64,000 nucleotides of DNA from Rhodobacter sp. (GTDB lineage Bacteria; Pseudomonadota; Alphaproteobacteria; Rhodobacterales; Rhodobacteraceae), in contig JACKKE010000012.1 in assembly GCA_020637595.1 (NCBI GenBank), positions 1-64,000 of the forward strand, read 5' to 3'. Positions 1 through 8,752 of this stretch are shown here, in pieces; position 1 is the stretch's first letter; each line of letters starts with the position of its first letter. Under the pieces are notes generated by a model. The model did no database searches and was not told where the DNA came from. It saw nothing but the letters and a program-made list of their open reading frames with translations. Made by a program: the position numbers and the translations under genes.

Positions 1-336
1 CGCCTGAAACGCCTCGAGCGCGCCGGATTCATCACCGGGTATCAGGCGCTGGTGGACAACCAGCGGCTGGGGCTGGGGCATGTCGTCTTTGTCGAGGTCA
101 AGCTGCAGGACACCCGGGAAAGCGCCCTCAACGCCTTCAATGCGGCGGTGCGCGCGACGCCCGAGATCGAGGAATGCCACCTGATCGCCGGGGCCTTCGA
201 TTACCTGCTGAAGGTGCGCAGCGCCGATATTCAGAACTATCGGCAGATCCTGGCCGAGCGCATCTCGCGCCTGCCGCATGTCGCCTCGACCTCGACCCAT
301 GTGGCGATGGAGGCGGTCAAGGAAGGCGGGCGCTGA
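1..336 (+). CDS. Lrp/AsnC family transcriptional regulator, C-terminal part
   Basis: Partial gene: the reading frame is open from the first base and ends with TGA at 334-336, so about 111 C-terminal residues are visible and the start lies outside the window. It begins with RLKRLERAGFITGYQALV, the typical end of the Lrp-type winged HTH. The RAM/AsnC ligand-binding domain follows, recognisable from the VxVKL strand, the EIEECHLIAGAFDYLLKV segment and the closing strand THVAMEAV. Family members are feast/famine regulators that bind amino acids and form octamers. The ligand and target cannot be told from this fragment, and the regulated gene is probably upstream of the window. Confidence 0.9.
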   Translation, partial: RLKRLERAGFITGYQALVDNQRLGLGHVVFVEVKLQDTRESALNAFNAAVRATPEIEECHLIAGAFDYLLKVRSADIQNYRQILAERISRLPHVASTSTHVAMEAVKEGGR

Positions 337-363
337 CGCCCGCCCCTGCCCCTTTGGCGGGCA

Positions 364-1179
364 TCACGCGCTGTTCGGACGCACCCGCGCAGCCGATTTG
401 TCGGCAAAGGCCGCCAGGCGCCCGCGGCTGGCGGACTGGGTGTTGACGATGCCGGCCACCACCGATTCCGCATAGGCGGCATCCAGCCCCGACATGTTCT
501 GCATATGGCTGATCGCCGAGCAGATGGCGAAATTCGACAGCGGCGGGTTCGAGGCGGCGGCGCGCGCCAGCTCATAGGCCTTGGCCTCGCTGTCCTCGAC
601 CAGATACTGCGCCAGTCCGACGGCGATCGCCTCGTCGCCCTGATAGACCCGGCCGGTCAGCATCATGTCGATCATCCGCGCCTTGCCAACCAGATCGGCC
701 ACCCGGATCGTCGCGCCGCCACCGGTGAACAGCCCGCGCTGCCCCTCGGGCAAGGCGAAATAGGTGCTGGCATCGGCAATCCGCACATGCGCCGAGGACG
801 CCAGTTCCAGCCCGCCGCCGACCACCGCGCCCTTGAGCGCCGCGATCACCGGCACGCCGCCGTATTCCATCTTGTTGAAGGCCTCGTGCCAGCGCAGGCA
901 GATATGCATGAAATCTTCCGGCCGGCGGTCTTCGGCATGGTGCTCGACCAAATCGAGGCCTGCGCAGAAATGCGGCCCCTCGGCGCGCAGCACCACCGCC
1001 CGCACCCCTGAGCGCGGCACCAGCGTGAAGATGTCGATCAGTTCATCGACAGTTGCGGCGTTCAGCGCGTTGCGCTTGTCGGCACGGTTCAGCGACAGGG
1101 TCGCAATACCGTCGGCATCGACCTCCAGCCGCGTGAAGGTGAGATCGAGATCGTCGATACTTCTGGGTCGTCTTGGCAT
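364..1179 (-). CDS. Enoyl-CoA hydratase/isomerase (crotonase) family protein
   Basis: The product has 271 residues, the usual size for a single-domain crotonase. The frame stays open upstream of 1179, but ATG at 1179 begins recognisable crotonase sequence and the upstream extension is low-complexity shadow. LSLNRADKRNALN (about 28-40) and the two oxyanion-hole segments, FCAGLDL (71-77) and GAVVGGGLELA (117-127), are in place. The later LPEGQRGLF stretch carries the Glu often used in hydration. Crotonases add water to, isomerise or cleave acyl-CoA thioesters in the cytosol. The substrate is not predictable here because no beta-oxidation partner is adjacent. It is convergent with the Lrp gene. 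Confidence 0.85.
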   Translation of the reverse strand: MPRRPRSIDDLDLTFTRLEVDADGIATLSLNRADKRNALNAATVDELIDIFTLVPRSGVRAVVLRAEGPHFCAGLDLVEHHAEDRRPEDFMHICLRWHEAFNKMEYGGVPVIAALKGAVVGGGLELASSAHVRIADASTYFALPEGQRGLFTGGGATIRVADLVGKARMIDMMLTGRVYQGDEAIAVGLAQYLVEDSEAKAYELARAAASNPPLSNFAICSAISHMQNMSGLDAAYAESVVAGIVNTQSASRGRLAAFADKSAARVRPNSA

Positions 1180-1283
1180 GGTCCCCTCCGGTCTGGCGCG
1201 CAGACTAGGAGGGCGCAGCCGCCCTTGTCCAGCAGCGACGTCCCCTTGCGACGCCGCGTCGCCATGCCCGGACGGGCCGGGTG

Positions 1284-1649
1284 CTACCGGCCGCCGACCC
1301 CGTCGCTGAAGAACAGCGACGCCCCGGGGGCCGGGGTGCTGGCCTCGTCCGGCACCGCGGGCTGCGGCACGAACGAGCCAAGCGACACCCCCATCGAGGC
1401 CATCGCCACCGGTGCACCACAGTCTGCATCGCCGCTGCAATCCATCTGGGCGACCTCCGCCCCCGCGATCGACGCCGCCACACTTCCCGCCAGCGAGCGC
1501 GGCCCGGTGGACAGAACGATCGCCGCAGCCATGCCCATACCCATCATCGAGGCTGTGAGAATGCACCAGTCGAGGGCCACCGCCCCGGTTTCAGTCCTGG
1601 CAAAAACGCGAAACACACCGCGCGAACCCGATTTATCCAAAGCGCACAT
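1284..1649 (-). CDS. Flp/Fap pilin-like small membrane protein
   Basis: A 121-residue protein. Residues 14-50 read FARTETGAVALDWCILTASMMG followed by a hydrophobic stretch, close to the class IVb Flp pilin pattern (xEsGAvtvDWvvLtA) in which the Gly is a prepilin peptidase cleavage site and the adjacent helix builds the fibre. The C-terminal 60 residues are low complexity (Pro/Ala/Gly) and contain two Cys, longer than a classical pilin tail. GGAG lies about 7 nt upstream of ATG 1649. No tad/cpa assembly genes are adjacent, so it may be an orphan pilin or a pseudopilin-like membrane protein. The family call rests on the N-terminal motif only. Confidence 0.6.
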   Translation of the reverse strand: MCALDKSGSRGVFRVFARTETGAVALDWCILTASMMGMGMAAAIVLSTGPRSLAGSVAASIAGAEVAQMDCSGDADCGAPVAMASMGVSLGSFVPQPAVPDEASTPAPGASLFFSDGVGGR

Positions 1650-1885
1650 GGCATGTCTCCATCATACCCCATCGCAATGAACAAAGTATGACCGTGCAAC
1701 TGCGGCACAACTTTGGCGCGTTTCGGGTAAGAGCATGGAACCACCAGACAGGGCCGACCCGCGGGCATTTTCCCGCGCGGCGCGCCGGCTTGCCTGATCT
1801 CCCCGGCGCCGCCTGCGTTACAACGGCGCTTTCCCCCCCGCTTCAACCTGCTATGACAGGGCAAACGACCCAGCCGGACCCGACC

Positions 1886-3541
1886 ATGACGCGCTTTCGC
1901 CTGACCCTTGCCCAACTCAACCCCACCGTCGGCGCGTTGCAGGCCAATGCCGAGGCTGCGCGGACGGCCTGGGAGGCGGCAAAGCAGGCCGGTGCCGACA
2001 TGCTGGCCCTGCCCGAGATGTTCGTCACCGGCTACCAGACCCAGGATCTGGTGATGAAGCCCGCCTTTGCCCGGGACGCGATGCGTGTGATCGAGGATCT
2101 GGCGCGCACCTGCGCCGCGGGGCCGGCGCTGGGCATCGGCGGGCCCTGCCTGGACGGCGGGCGGTTGTTCAACGCGTATTATGTCCTCGAAGGAGGGCAG
2201 ATAAACGCGGTGGTCAAGAAGCACCACCTGCCCAACGAATCCGTCTTTGACGAGGTCCGGCTGTTTTCCAAGGCCGCCATCTCGGGGCCGTATCGGGTCG
2301 GCCCGCTGGTGATCGGCACCCCGATCTGCGAGGATGCTTGGTTCGATGACGTGGCCGAAGCGCAGGCGGAATCCGGCGCGCAGATCCTCTTGGTGCCGAA
2401 CGGCTCGCCCTATTCGCGCGGCCGGCACGAGACGCGCAGTGCGACGATGGTTGCCCGGGTCATCGAGACCGGCCTGCCGCTGGTCTATCTGAACCTCGTC
2501 GGCGGGCAGGACGACCAGATCTTTGACGGCACCTCGTTCGTGCTGAACCCGGGCGGGCATCTGGCGCATCTGCTGCCGGGCTTTGCCGAGGCGCTGGTGC
2601 ATGTCGACTTCACCGAGACCGACGAGGGATGGCGCGCCGTTCCTGCCCCCCTGCCCCCGCTGCCCGACGACTGGGAGCGCGACTATGCCGCGATGGTCAT
2701 GGGCACGCGCGATTACCTGACGAAATCCGGGTTCAAGCGCGCGCTGCTGGGCCTGTCCGGGGGGATCGACTCGGCGCTGGTCGCGACGATCGCCGCCGAT
2801 GCGCTGGGGCCCGAGAACGTGCACTGCATCATGCTGCCCTCGGAATACACCTCGTCCCATTCGCTGGAAGACGCCGAGGCCGTGGCACAGGCGCTGGGCT
2901 GCACGCTTGACACCGTGCCGATCAGCGGCCCCCGCGCCGCGGTGACCGAGGCGTTGGCGCCGCTCTTTGCCGGCCTCGCCGCCGACGTGACCGAGGAAAA
3001 CATCCAGTCGCGGATGCGCGGCCTGCTGCTGATGGCGGTCTCGAACAAGACCGGCGCGATGCTGCTGACCACCGGCAACAAATCCGAGGTCGCGGTGGGC
3101 TATGCGACGATCTATGGCGACATGAACGGCGGCTACAACCCGATCAAGGATCTCTACAAGACCCGCGTGTTCGAGACCTGCCGCTGGCGCAACCTGCACC
3201 ACCGGCCCTGGATGCTTGGCCCCGCCGGCACCGTCATCCCGCCCCGGGTGATCGACAAGCCCCCCTCGGCCGAGCTGCGCGAGGACCAGAAGGACGAGGA
3301 CAGCCTGCCGCCCTATCCGGTGCTCGATGCGATCCTCGAGGGGCTGGTGGACCGCGAGGCCTCGGTCGCGGATCTGGTGGCTGTCGGCTTTGACCGCGCG
3401 ACGGTGAAGAAGGTCGAGCACCTGCTCTGCATCTCGGAATGGAAGCGGTTCCAGTCCGCCCCCGGCGCGCGACTGACGAAACGGGCGTTCTGGCTGGACC
3501 GGCGCTATCCGATGGTCAACCGCTGGCGCGATCCGTCGTAA
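1886..3541 (+). CDS. nadE: Glutamine-dependent NAD+ synthase
   Basis: A 551-residue two-domain enzyme that makes NAD+ from nicotinic acid adenine dinucleotide, ATP and glutamine. The N-terminal nitrilase-type glutaminase domain has the Glu in LPEMF (Glu44), the Lys in KKHHLPN (about 111-112) and the nucleophile in PICEDAW (Cys148). The C-terminal synthetase domain has the ATP pyrophosphatase loop LSGGIDS (from about residue 290) and TTGNKSEVAVGY. Length matches the short bacterial two-domain form. An in-frame ATG at 1853 would add 11 residues; 1886 is chosen because MTRFRLTLAQLNPTVG is the normal family start. Transcribed alone, with a terminator downstream. Confidence 0.95.
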   Translation: MTRFRLTLAQLNPTVGALQANAEAARTAWEAAKQAGADMLALPEMFVTGYQTQDLVMKPAFARDAMRVIEDLARTCAAGPALGIGGPCLDGGRLFNAYYVLEGGQINAVVKKHHLPNESVFDEVRLFSKAAISGPYRVGPLVIGTPICEDAWFDDVAEAQAESGAQILLVPNGSPYSRGRHETRSATMVARVIETGLPLVYLNLVGGQDDQIFDGTSFVLNPGGHLAHLLPGFAEALVHVDFTETDEGWRAVPAPLPPLPDDWERDYAAMVMGTRDYLTKSGFKRALLGLSGGIDSALVATIAADALGPENVHCIMLPSEYTSSHSLEDAEAVAQALGCTLDTVPISGPRAAVTEALAPLFAGLAADVTEENIQSRMRGLLLMAVSNKTGAMLLTTGNKSEVAVGYATIYGDMNGGYNPIKDLYKTRVFETCRWRNLHHRPWMLGPAGTVIPPRVIDKPPSAELREDQKDEDSLPPYPVLDAILEGLVDREASVADLVAVGFDRATVKKVEHLLCISEWKRFQSAPGARLTKRAFWLDRRYPMVNRWRDPS

Positions 3542-3568
3542 CCCCCACTCTGTCGGCAAGTTGATGCA

Positions 3569-3601
3569 CGCAGGCGCCGCGGCCGTGGCCTGCGGGCTTT
3601 T
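3569..3601 (+). terminator. Rho-independent terminator after nadE
   Basis: A perfect 7-bp stem, CGCAGGC at 3569-3575 and GCCTGCG at 3588-3594, with a 12-nt loop, followed by GGCTTTTC. It lies 28 nt after the nadE stop, in the gene's orientation. Confidence 0.7.
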
Positions 3602-3721
3602 CATGCGGGGCCGATCCGGGTATGCTGCCCGGAAAATCCGCCCCCAAGTGTGTGTTCGGGGGCCAAGAACCACGTTCGGACCGGGGCAGCCCCGCAGTCA
3701 CGCAACGGGCACGAGGGCAGT

Positions 3722-4891
3722 ATGGACCGAGCAGGCAGCACCGCATTCCCGCGACTGGCCCCGTTTTCACGGCTGGCCGTGACCTTGGCCGCCGGATTGG
3801 CGCTGGGGGGCTGCGTCACGACCACCGATCCCGCCGCCAGCCCGGGCGTCGAGGCCGTGCAGCCCGCCGCCGCCGGCCCCAGCCAGCGGGTCATTGAACG
3901 CGATGTCGAGGCACCCGAGGTGTTCCAGGTCGAGGAATCGGGCCTGTGGGACGGTCGCCCTTCGCTGGGGGGGGTCTGGGTCGCCCATCCGACCGCCCGC
4001 GACCCCGAGCGCGTCCTGATCCGCAACGACGCCACCGGCCAGACGGTGATCGGCGCCCTGTTCCGCCGTGAGCGCGAGAACCCGGGGCCGCGGTTCCAGA
4101 TTTCCTCGGAAGCAGCGAATGCGCTGGGTATCCTGCCCGGCGCGCCGACCGAGATTTCCGTCACCGCCCTGCGTCTGCAGCGCGTCGAGATGGAGATTGA
4201 CCCGGAGCCCGAGGCCCCCGTGACGGCCGCCACCGAAACCCTGGCCATCGCCCCGGTGCAGACCGCCGAAGCCCCGGCAGCAGCCGCGACACCCGCCGGC
4301 GCCCCCGAAGGCCAGGTCGAAATCGCCGATACCGAGCCACAGCGCCGCAGCCTGCGCGACCTCTTCCGCCGCCGCCCCCCGGAACCCGAGGCCGAGATCG
4401 CCGCAACGACGCTGGATCCCGTCGCCCCGGTGGCCGAGACCGTCACCGCGACCGCAGCCGCTGCAGCCACGGCCACGGAAACCGCCACCGCCGCCGTCGA
4501 ACCCGCCGAGCCCGTGCGCGAACGCCGCAGCCTGCGCGACCTGTTCCGCCGCCATGAGCCCGAGCCCGAGCCCGACACCACGATGATCGCCCTGCCCGAT
4601 GCGCCGGCCGCCGCTCCGCTCGCGGCAGCCGCCCCGGCCCAGCCGCAGGCGCCGCGCATCGACCGGCCCTTCGTGCAGATCGGCATCTTCAGCGTCGAGC
4701 AGAACGCGGTCAACGCCCGCAACCAGATGCAAGCCGCCGGCCTCCTGGCCGAGATCCGCCGTGGGCGCGTTGGCGACAACCTGTTCTGGCGCGTGGTCGT
4801 CGGGCCGGCGCAGTCGACCTCGGAACGCGCCAGCCTGATCACCCGCGTGCGCAGCCTCGGCTTTGCCGACGCTTACGCAGTTGTGCGCTGA
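3722..4891 (+). CDS. SPOR-domain lipoprotein
   Basis: A 389-residue envelope protein. A signal peptide ends in the lipobox LALGGC (Cys31), so it should be lipidated. The centre is an Ala/Pro/Glu-rich low-complexity linker, and residues 315-389 form a SPOR domain (FVQIGIFSVEQNAVNARNQM to AYAVVR), which binds denuded septal peptidoglycan. The linker carries the same segment twice, RRSLRDLFRR followed by P/E residues, at 208-217 and 268-277; the DNA is nearly identical over about 30 nt, 180 nt apart. Start 3722 is the last Met before the signal peptide. The DD-carboxypeptidase gene follows 70 nt later, consistent with a cell-wall role. Confidence 0.88.
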   Translation: MDRAGSTAFPRLAPFSRLAVTLAAGLALGGCVTTTDPAASPGVEAVQPAAAGPSQRVIERDVEAPEVFQVEESGLWDGRPSLGGVWVAHPTARDPERVLIRNDATGQTVIGALFRRERENPGPRFQISSEAANALGILPGAPTEISVTALRLQRVEMEIDPEPEAPVTAATETLAIAPVQTAEAPAAAATPAGAPEGQVEIADTEPQRRSLRDLFRRRPPEPEAEIAATTLDPVAPVAETVTATAAAAATATETATAAVEPAEPVRERRSLRDLFRRHEPEPEPDTTMIALPDAPAAAPLAAAAPAQPQAPRIDRPFVQIGIFSVEQNAVNARNQMQAAGLLAEIRRGRVGDNLFWRVVVGPAQSTSERASLITRVRSLGFADAYAVVR

Positions 4892-4961
4892 GCAGGGTTT
4901 GAAACCCGCCGTCGAATGACGCTAGACTGGCGCGCGAAAGCTGCCGCTGAAGGAGATACCC

Positions 4962-6116
4962 ATGCCGCTCGGCTTCCTGCGCGTGTTGATTGCCAGCGTG
5001 CTCGCCGTCCTCACCGCCACCGCCGCACTGGCGCAGAACCCCTATGGCGGGCGGGCGCCGAATTTCTATATCCTCGACGTCGGCACCAGCCAGATCCTGG
5101 CGCAGCAGAATGCCGACATTCCGCTGCCACCCGCCTCGATGTCGAAGCTGATGACGCTGGCGATGCTGTTCGACGCGCTGGCCGACGGGCGGGTGACGCT
5201 GCAAAGCACCTGGAACATCTCGCAGCATGCGCATGACATGGGCGGGTCCAGCATGTTTCTGGAAACCCGGGACCGGCCGACGACCGAGGACATGATCCGC
5301 GGCATCGCCATCGTGTCGGGCAATGACGCCGCCGTCGCCGTCGCCGAAGGGCTGGGCGGCACCGAGACCGCCTTTGCCGAGATGGCGCAGCGGCGCGCCC
5401 AGCAGATCGGCATGGTCGACACCACCATCGCCAATGCCTCGGGCTGGCCCGATCCGCGTCACCGGATGAGCCTGCGCGATCTCGGCACGCTGGCGCACTA
5501 CCTGATGACCCAGCACACGCAGTTCTTCCACTATTTCAGCGAAACCGAATTCACCTGGAACAACATCACCCAGCCCAACCGCGTGCCGCTGCTGAGCGCC
5601 GGCATCGGCATGGACGGGCTGAAAACCGGCCACACCGAAGAGGCCGGCTATTCGCTGGTCGGCTCGGCCCATCAGGGCAGCCGGCGGGTGATCTTTGTCT
5701 TTTCGGGCCTCAACAGTCCGCAGGAGCGCGTCGAAGAGGCCGAGCGCATCGTTAACTGGGCCTTCCGCCAGTTCGCCTCGCGACAGGTGCTGGAGGCCGG
5801 CGCAACCGTCGCCTCGGCCGAGGTCTGGCTGGGCGAGGCCGACAGCGTGCCGCTGGTGACCCGCGACGCGGTCGAGGTTCTGGTGCCGGCACTGGCGCAG
5901 GATGCCGTCAGTGCGCAGGTCACCTATCAGGGGCCGGTCGAGGCCCCGATCGAGGCTGGGCAGGAACTGGGCTCGCTGCAGATCGAGGTCGCGGGGCTGG
6001 CGCCGCTGACCGTGCCGCTGGTCGCCGGCCAGGCGGTCGCACGGGGCGGTTTCGTAACGCGGATGCGAGCTGCGGCGAGTGTTCTGGGCGGGCATCTGGG
6101 ACTGGTCGAACCGTGA
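4962..6116 (+). CDS. D-alanyl-D-alanine carboxypeptidase (penicillin-binding protein 5/6 type)
   Basis: A 384-residue serine DD-peptidase that trims the terminal D-Ala from peptidoglycan pentapeptides in the periplasm. A cleavable signal peptide ends at ALAQ (about residue 25). All three active-site motifs are present: SMSK at 59-62, SGN at 119-121 and KTG at 221-223. A beta-rich C-terminal domain follows, which normally positions the enzyme on the membrane. A clear ribosome-binding site (AAGGAG) precedes ATG 4962. Its stop codon overlaps the tmk start, so the two genes are translationally coupled, an arrangement recurring in this bacterial group. Confidence 0.93.
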   Translation: MPLGFLRVLIASVLAVLTATAALAQNPYGGRAPNFYILDVGTSQILAQQNADIPLPPASMSKLMTLAMLFDALADGRVTLQSTWNISQHAHDMGGSSMFLETRDRPTTEDMIRGIAIVSGNDAAVAVAEGLGGTETAFAEMAQRRAQQIGMVDTTIANASGWPDPRHRMSLRDLGTLAHYLMTQHTQFFHYFSETEFTWNNITQPNRVPLLSAGIGMDGLKTGHTEEAGYSLVGSAHQGSRRVIFVFSGLNSPQERVEEAERIVNWAFRQFASRQVLEAGATVASAEVWLGEADSVPLVTRDAVEVLVPALAQDAVSAQVTYQGPVEAPIEAGQELGSLQIEVAGLAPLTVPLVAGQAVARGGFVTRMRAAASVLGGHLGLVEP

Positions 6117-6760
6117 GCGACGGACGCGGCGGCGTGTTCATCACCTTTGAAGGCATTGACGGTTCGGGAAAATCGACACAGGCCCGGCGTCTGGTCGAGG
6201 CCCTGCGCGCCGAGGGGCGCGACGTGGTGCTGACGCGCGAACCCGGCGGTTCTCCGGGGGCCGAGGAAATCCGCCGCCTGGTGCTCGAGGGCGACCCCGA
6301 CCGCTGGTCGGCGGAAACCGAGATCCTTTTGTTCACCGCCGCCCGCCGCGACCATCTGGAACGCACCATCAATCCCGCGCTGGCCGCCGGTCGGGTGGTG
6401 GTCTGCGACCGCTTTGCCGACAGCACGCGGATGTATCAGGGTCTGTCGCGTGGCGATCTGCGGGCGCTGGTCGACCAGCTTCACACGCTGATGATCGGCC
6501 GCGAACCCGATCTGACGGTGCTGATCGACATGGACCCGGAAACCGGCCTGTCGCGCGCCAAGGGCCGTCAGGGAACCGAGGAACGGTTCGAGGATTTCGG
6601 CCCCGAGCTGCAGCGCCGGATGCGCGCGGGCTTTCTGGCACTGGCCGCCGAGTTCCCGGCGCGCTTTCGGGTGATCGACGGCGCGCGCCCGGTCGAGGTC
6701 GTGGCCGCCGAGGTGCTGGCGACCGTCCGCACCGCGCTGGGGGGGCGCGCCGATGGCTGA
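6113..6760 (+). CDS. tmk: Thymidylate kinase
   Basis: A 215-residue cytosolic kinase that phosphorylates dTMP to dTDP with ATP. It shows the P-loop GIDGSGKST (about 11-19), the DRx signature in VVVCDRFADSTRMYQG and the LID-like RAKGRQGTEERFE region. It starts with GTG 6113, overlapping the dacC-type gene's stop (GTGA), and its own end overlaps the ATG of holB. Three genes are therefore chained by overlaps, which implies one transcript from about 4.9 kb onward. Confidence 0.96.
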   Translation: MSDGRGGVFITFEGIDGSGKSTQARRLVEALRAEGRDVVLTREPGGSPGAEEIRRLVLEGDPDRWSAETEILLFTAARRDHLERTINPALAAGRVVVCDRFADSTRMYQGLSRGDLRALVDQLHTLMIGREPDLTVLIDMDPETGLSRAKGRQGTEERFEDFGPELQRRMRAGFLALAAEFPARFRVIDGARPVEVVAAEVLATVRTALGGRADG

Positions 6761-7856
6761 CGCACCCGAGGCCGACCGCATCGACGGCGCCCCCCACCCG
6801 CGCGACACCCGCCGACTGTTCGGCCAGGACGCGGCTGAGGCGACGTTCCTGCGGGCGCTGTCGCAGGACCGGCTGCACCACGGTTGGCTGATCACCGGCC
6901 CGCGCGGCGTCGGCAAGGCCACGCTGGCCTGGCGGATCGCCCGGTTCCTGCTGTCCGAAGAGCCCGGCGGCGGGCTGTTCGGCCCGCCCGACAGTCTGGA
7001 CGTCGACCCCGATCACCCCGTCGCGCGCCGCATCGCCGCCGGGTCCGAGCCCGGCCTGCTGCCGATCCGCCGCGCCGCGGATGAGAAGACCGGCAAGCTG
7101 AAATCGGTGATCACCGTCGACGAGGTGCGCAAGCTGCGTGAGTTCTTCGGCATGTCCGCAGCCGAGGGCGGGCGGCGCGTGGTGATCGTGGACTCGGCCG
7201 ACGAGATGAACCCGAACGCCGCCAATGCGCTGCTGAAACTGCTGGAAGAGCCCCCGGCAGGGGCGATGCTGCTCTTGGTCGCGCACCAGCCGGCGCGGCT
7301 TCTGCCGACGATCCGCTCGCGTTGCCGCGAGTTGCGGCTGCAGCCGCTGGGCGCGCAGGACATGGCGCGGGCGCTGGAACAAGCCACCGGCGACAGCGAC
7401 GATTCCGACGCGCTGGCACAGCTTTCGGGCGGTTCGGTGGGCGAGGCGATCCGCATCCTGCAAGGCGGCGGGCTGGGCCTCTATGTTGAAATACTGCAAT
7501 TGATCGCCGCGATTCCGCGCATTCCGCGTCCCGAACTGCGGGCTTTGTGCGACTCGCTGGCCGGGCGCGAGGTCGAAGCCCGGTTCGACCTGCTGGTGCG
7601 CCTGTTCGATCTGGCGCTGTCGCGGCTGGCCCGCGCCGGCGCCACCGGCCAGCCCCAGCCCGAGGCCGCCCCTGGCGAGGCCACGATCCTGACCCGCCTC
7701 TCACCCGATACGCGCGCGGCCCGGATCTGGGCCGAGCAGGCCGCCGAACTGGGCGCGCGGGCGCGGGCCGCACGGGCGGTCAACCTTGACCCCGGCGCGC
7801 TGGTGCTGGATATGTTCCTGCGACTGGAATCCGCGGCGCGCATGGCGGCGGTATAG
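6753..7856 (+). CDS. holB: DNA polymerase III subunit delta'
   Basis: A 367-residue clamp-loader subunit of the AAA+ family that works with tau/gamma and delta to load the beta clamp. A P-loop-like GPRGVGKA stretch (from about residue 49) and VDSADEMNPNAANALLKLLEEPP, with the expected sensor-1 region (LLVAHQPARLLPTIRSRC), are clear. The usual zinc-binding Cys cluster of gamma/tau is absent, and the IRSRC element agrees with delta'. It overlaps tmk by 8 nt and is followed 13 nt later by tatD. Confidence 0.93.
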   Translation: MADAPEADRIDGAPHPRDTRRLFGQDAAEATFLRALSQDRLHHGWLITGPRGVGKATLAWRIARFLLSEEPGGGLFGPPDSLDVDPDHPVARRIAAGSEPGLLPIRRAADEKTGKLKSVITVDEVRKLREFFGMSAAEGGRRVVIVDSADEMNPNAANALLKLLEEPPAGAMLLLVAHQPARLLPTIRSRCRELRLQPLGAQDMARALEQATGDSDDSDALAQLSGGSVGEAIRILQGGGLGLYVEILQLIAAIPRIPRPELRALCDSLAGREVEARFDLLVRLFDLALSRLARAGATGQPQPEAAPGEATILTRLSPDTRAARIWAEQAAELGARARAARAVNLDPGALVLDMFLRLESAARMAAV

Positions 7857-7869
7857 GCACGGAAAACCC

Positions 7870-8655
7870 ATGACGCCCGCGATCGTTGACAGCCACACGC
7901 ACCTCGATTTCCCCGATTTCGACGGCGAACACGACGCCATCCTCGCCCGCGCCCGCGAGGCCGGGGTGACGCGGATGGTGACGATCTGCACCCGTCTGGA
8001 CCGCGAGCCAATCTCGCGCGCGCTGGCCGAACGCTTCCCCGAGGTCTATTACGCCGCCGGCATCCACCCGATGCGCGCGCATGAGGAACCGCTGATCGCC
8101 GTCGAGGATCTGACCCGGCTGGCGGCGCATCCGAAATTCGTCGGCATCGGCGAGACGGGCCTCGATTATCACTACACCCCCGACAGCGCGGCGGTGCAGC
8201 AGGAGAGCCTGCTGATCCATATCGAGGCCGCGCGCCGGACCGGCCTGCCGCTGATCATCCACGCGCGCGACGCCGACGATGACATGGCCCGCATCCTGAC
8301 CCGGGAATACCGCGCCGCGCCCTTTACCGGTGTGCTGCACTGCTTCACCTCGGGGCCGGAGCTGGCACAGGCGGGGCTGGAAATCGGGTTCTACCTGTCG
8401 GCCTCAGGGATCGCGGCCTTTCCGAAATCGGCCGCCCTGCGCGAGATCTTCGCCGCGGCCCCCGTCGACCGCATCCTGGTCGAGACCGACGCCCCCTATC
8501 TTGCCCCGCCGCCCCATCGCGGCAAGCGCAACGAGCCGGCCTATACCGCGCTGACCGCCGCCCGCGTGGCCGAGGTCTGGGGGCTGAGCTATGAGGCGTT
8601 CGCGCGCCAGACCAGCGCGAATTTCGACCGGCTCTTCACCAGGGCCACCGCATGA
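7870..8655 (+). CDS. TatD family metal-dependent hydrolase/DNase
   Basis: A 261-residue amidohydrolase-fold enzyme. Metal ligands visible are HTH at residues 9-11, the Glu in IGETGLDYHY, the His in IIHARD, the His in VLHCFTS and the Asp in VETDAPYLAP. TatD proteins are 3'-5' exonucleases implicated in DNA repair. ATG 7870 starts directly at MTPAIVDSHTHLD, and upstream in-frame sequence belongs to holB in another frame. It belongs to the tmk-holB-tatD-MBL run, a common alphaproteobacterial arrangement. Confidence 0.92.
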   Translation: MTPAIVDSHTHLDFPDFDGEHDAILARAREAGVTRMVTICTRLDREPISRALAERFPEVYYAAGIHPMRAHEEPLIAVEDLTRLAAHPKFVGIGETGLDYHYTPDSAAVQQESLLIHIEAARRTGLPLIIHARDADDDMARILTREYRAAPFTGVLHCFTSGPELAQAGLEIGFYLSASGIAAFPKSAALREIFAAAPVDRILVETDAPYLAPPPHRGKRNEPAYTALTAARVAEVWGLSYEAFARQTSANFDRLFTRATA

Positions 8656-8685
8656 GCCGGGCCGCCCATCCGCCACGGCGCGACA

Positions 8686-8730
8686 ACGGGCCGTCGACGG
8701 CCCGTAAGAACGGCGCGTCGACGCGCCGTT
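8686..8730. repeat. Two tandem perfect palindromes centred on GTCGAC
   Basis: Two self-complementary sequences lie back to back: 8686-8705 (20 bp, ACGGGCCGTCGACGGCCCGT) and 8709-8730 (22 bp, arms AACGGCGCGTC/GACGCGCCGTT). They are separated by 3 nt and both centre on GTCGAC. They fill most of the 97-nt gap between tatD and the MBL gene. As RNA each forms a strong hairpin. No T-run follows, so a role as an mRNA-processing or attenuation element, or a REP-like repeat, is as likely as termination. Confidence 0.85.
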
Positions 8731-8752
8731 TCCCCAGCGGAAAGGACATCGC

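Noticed and set aside
1544..3673. Long minus-strand open frame (about 709 codons) opposite nadE
   Set aside because: It lies antisense to a clear NAD+ synthase, is Arg/Gly/His-biased and contains no motifs. In GC-rich DNA such antisense frames are expected.
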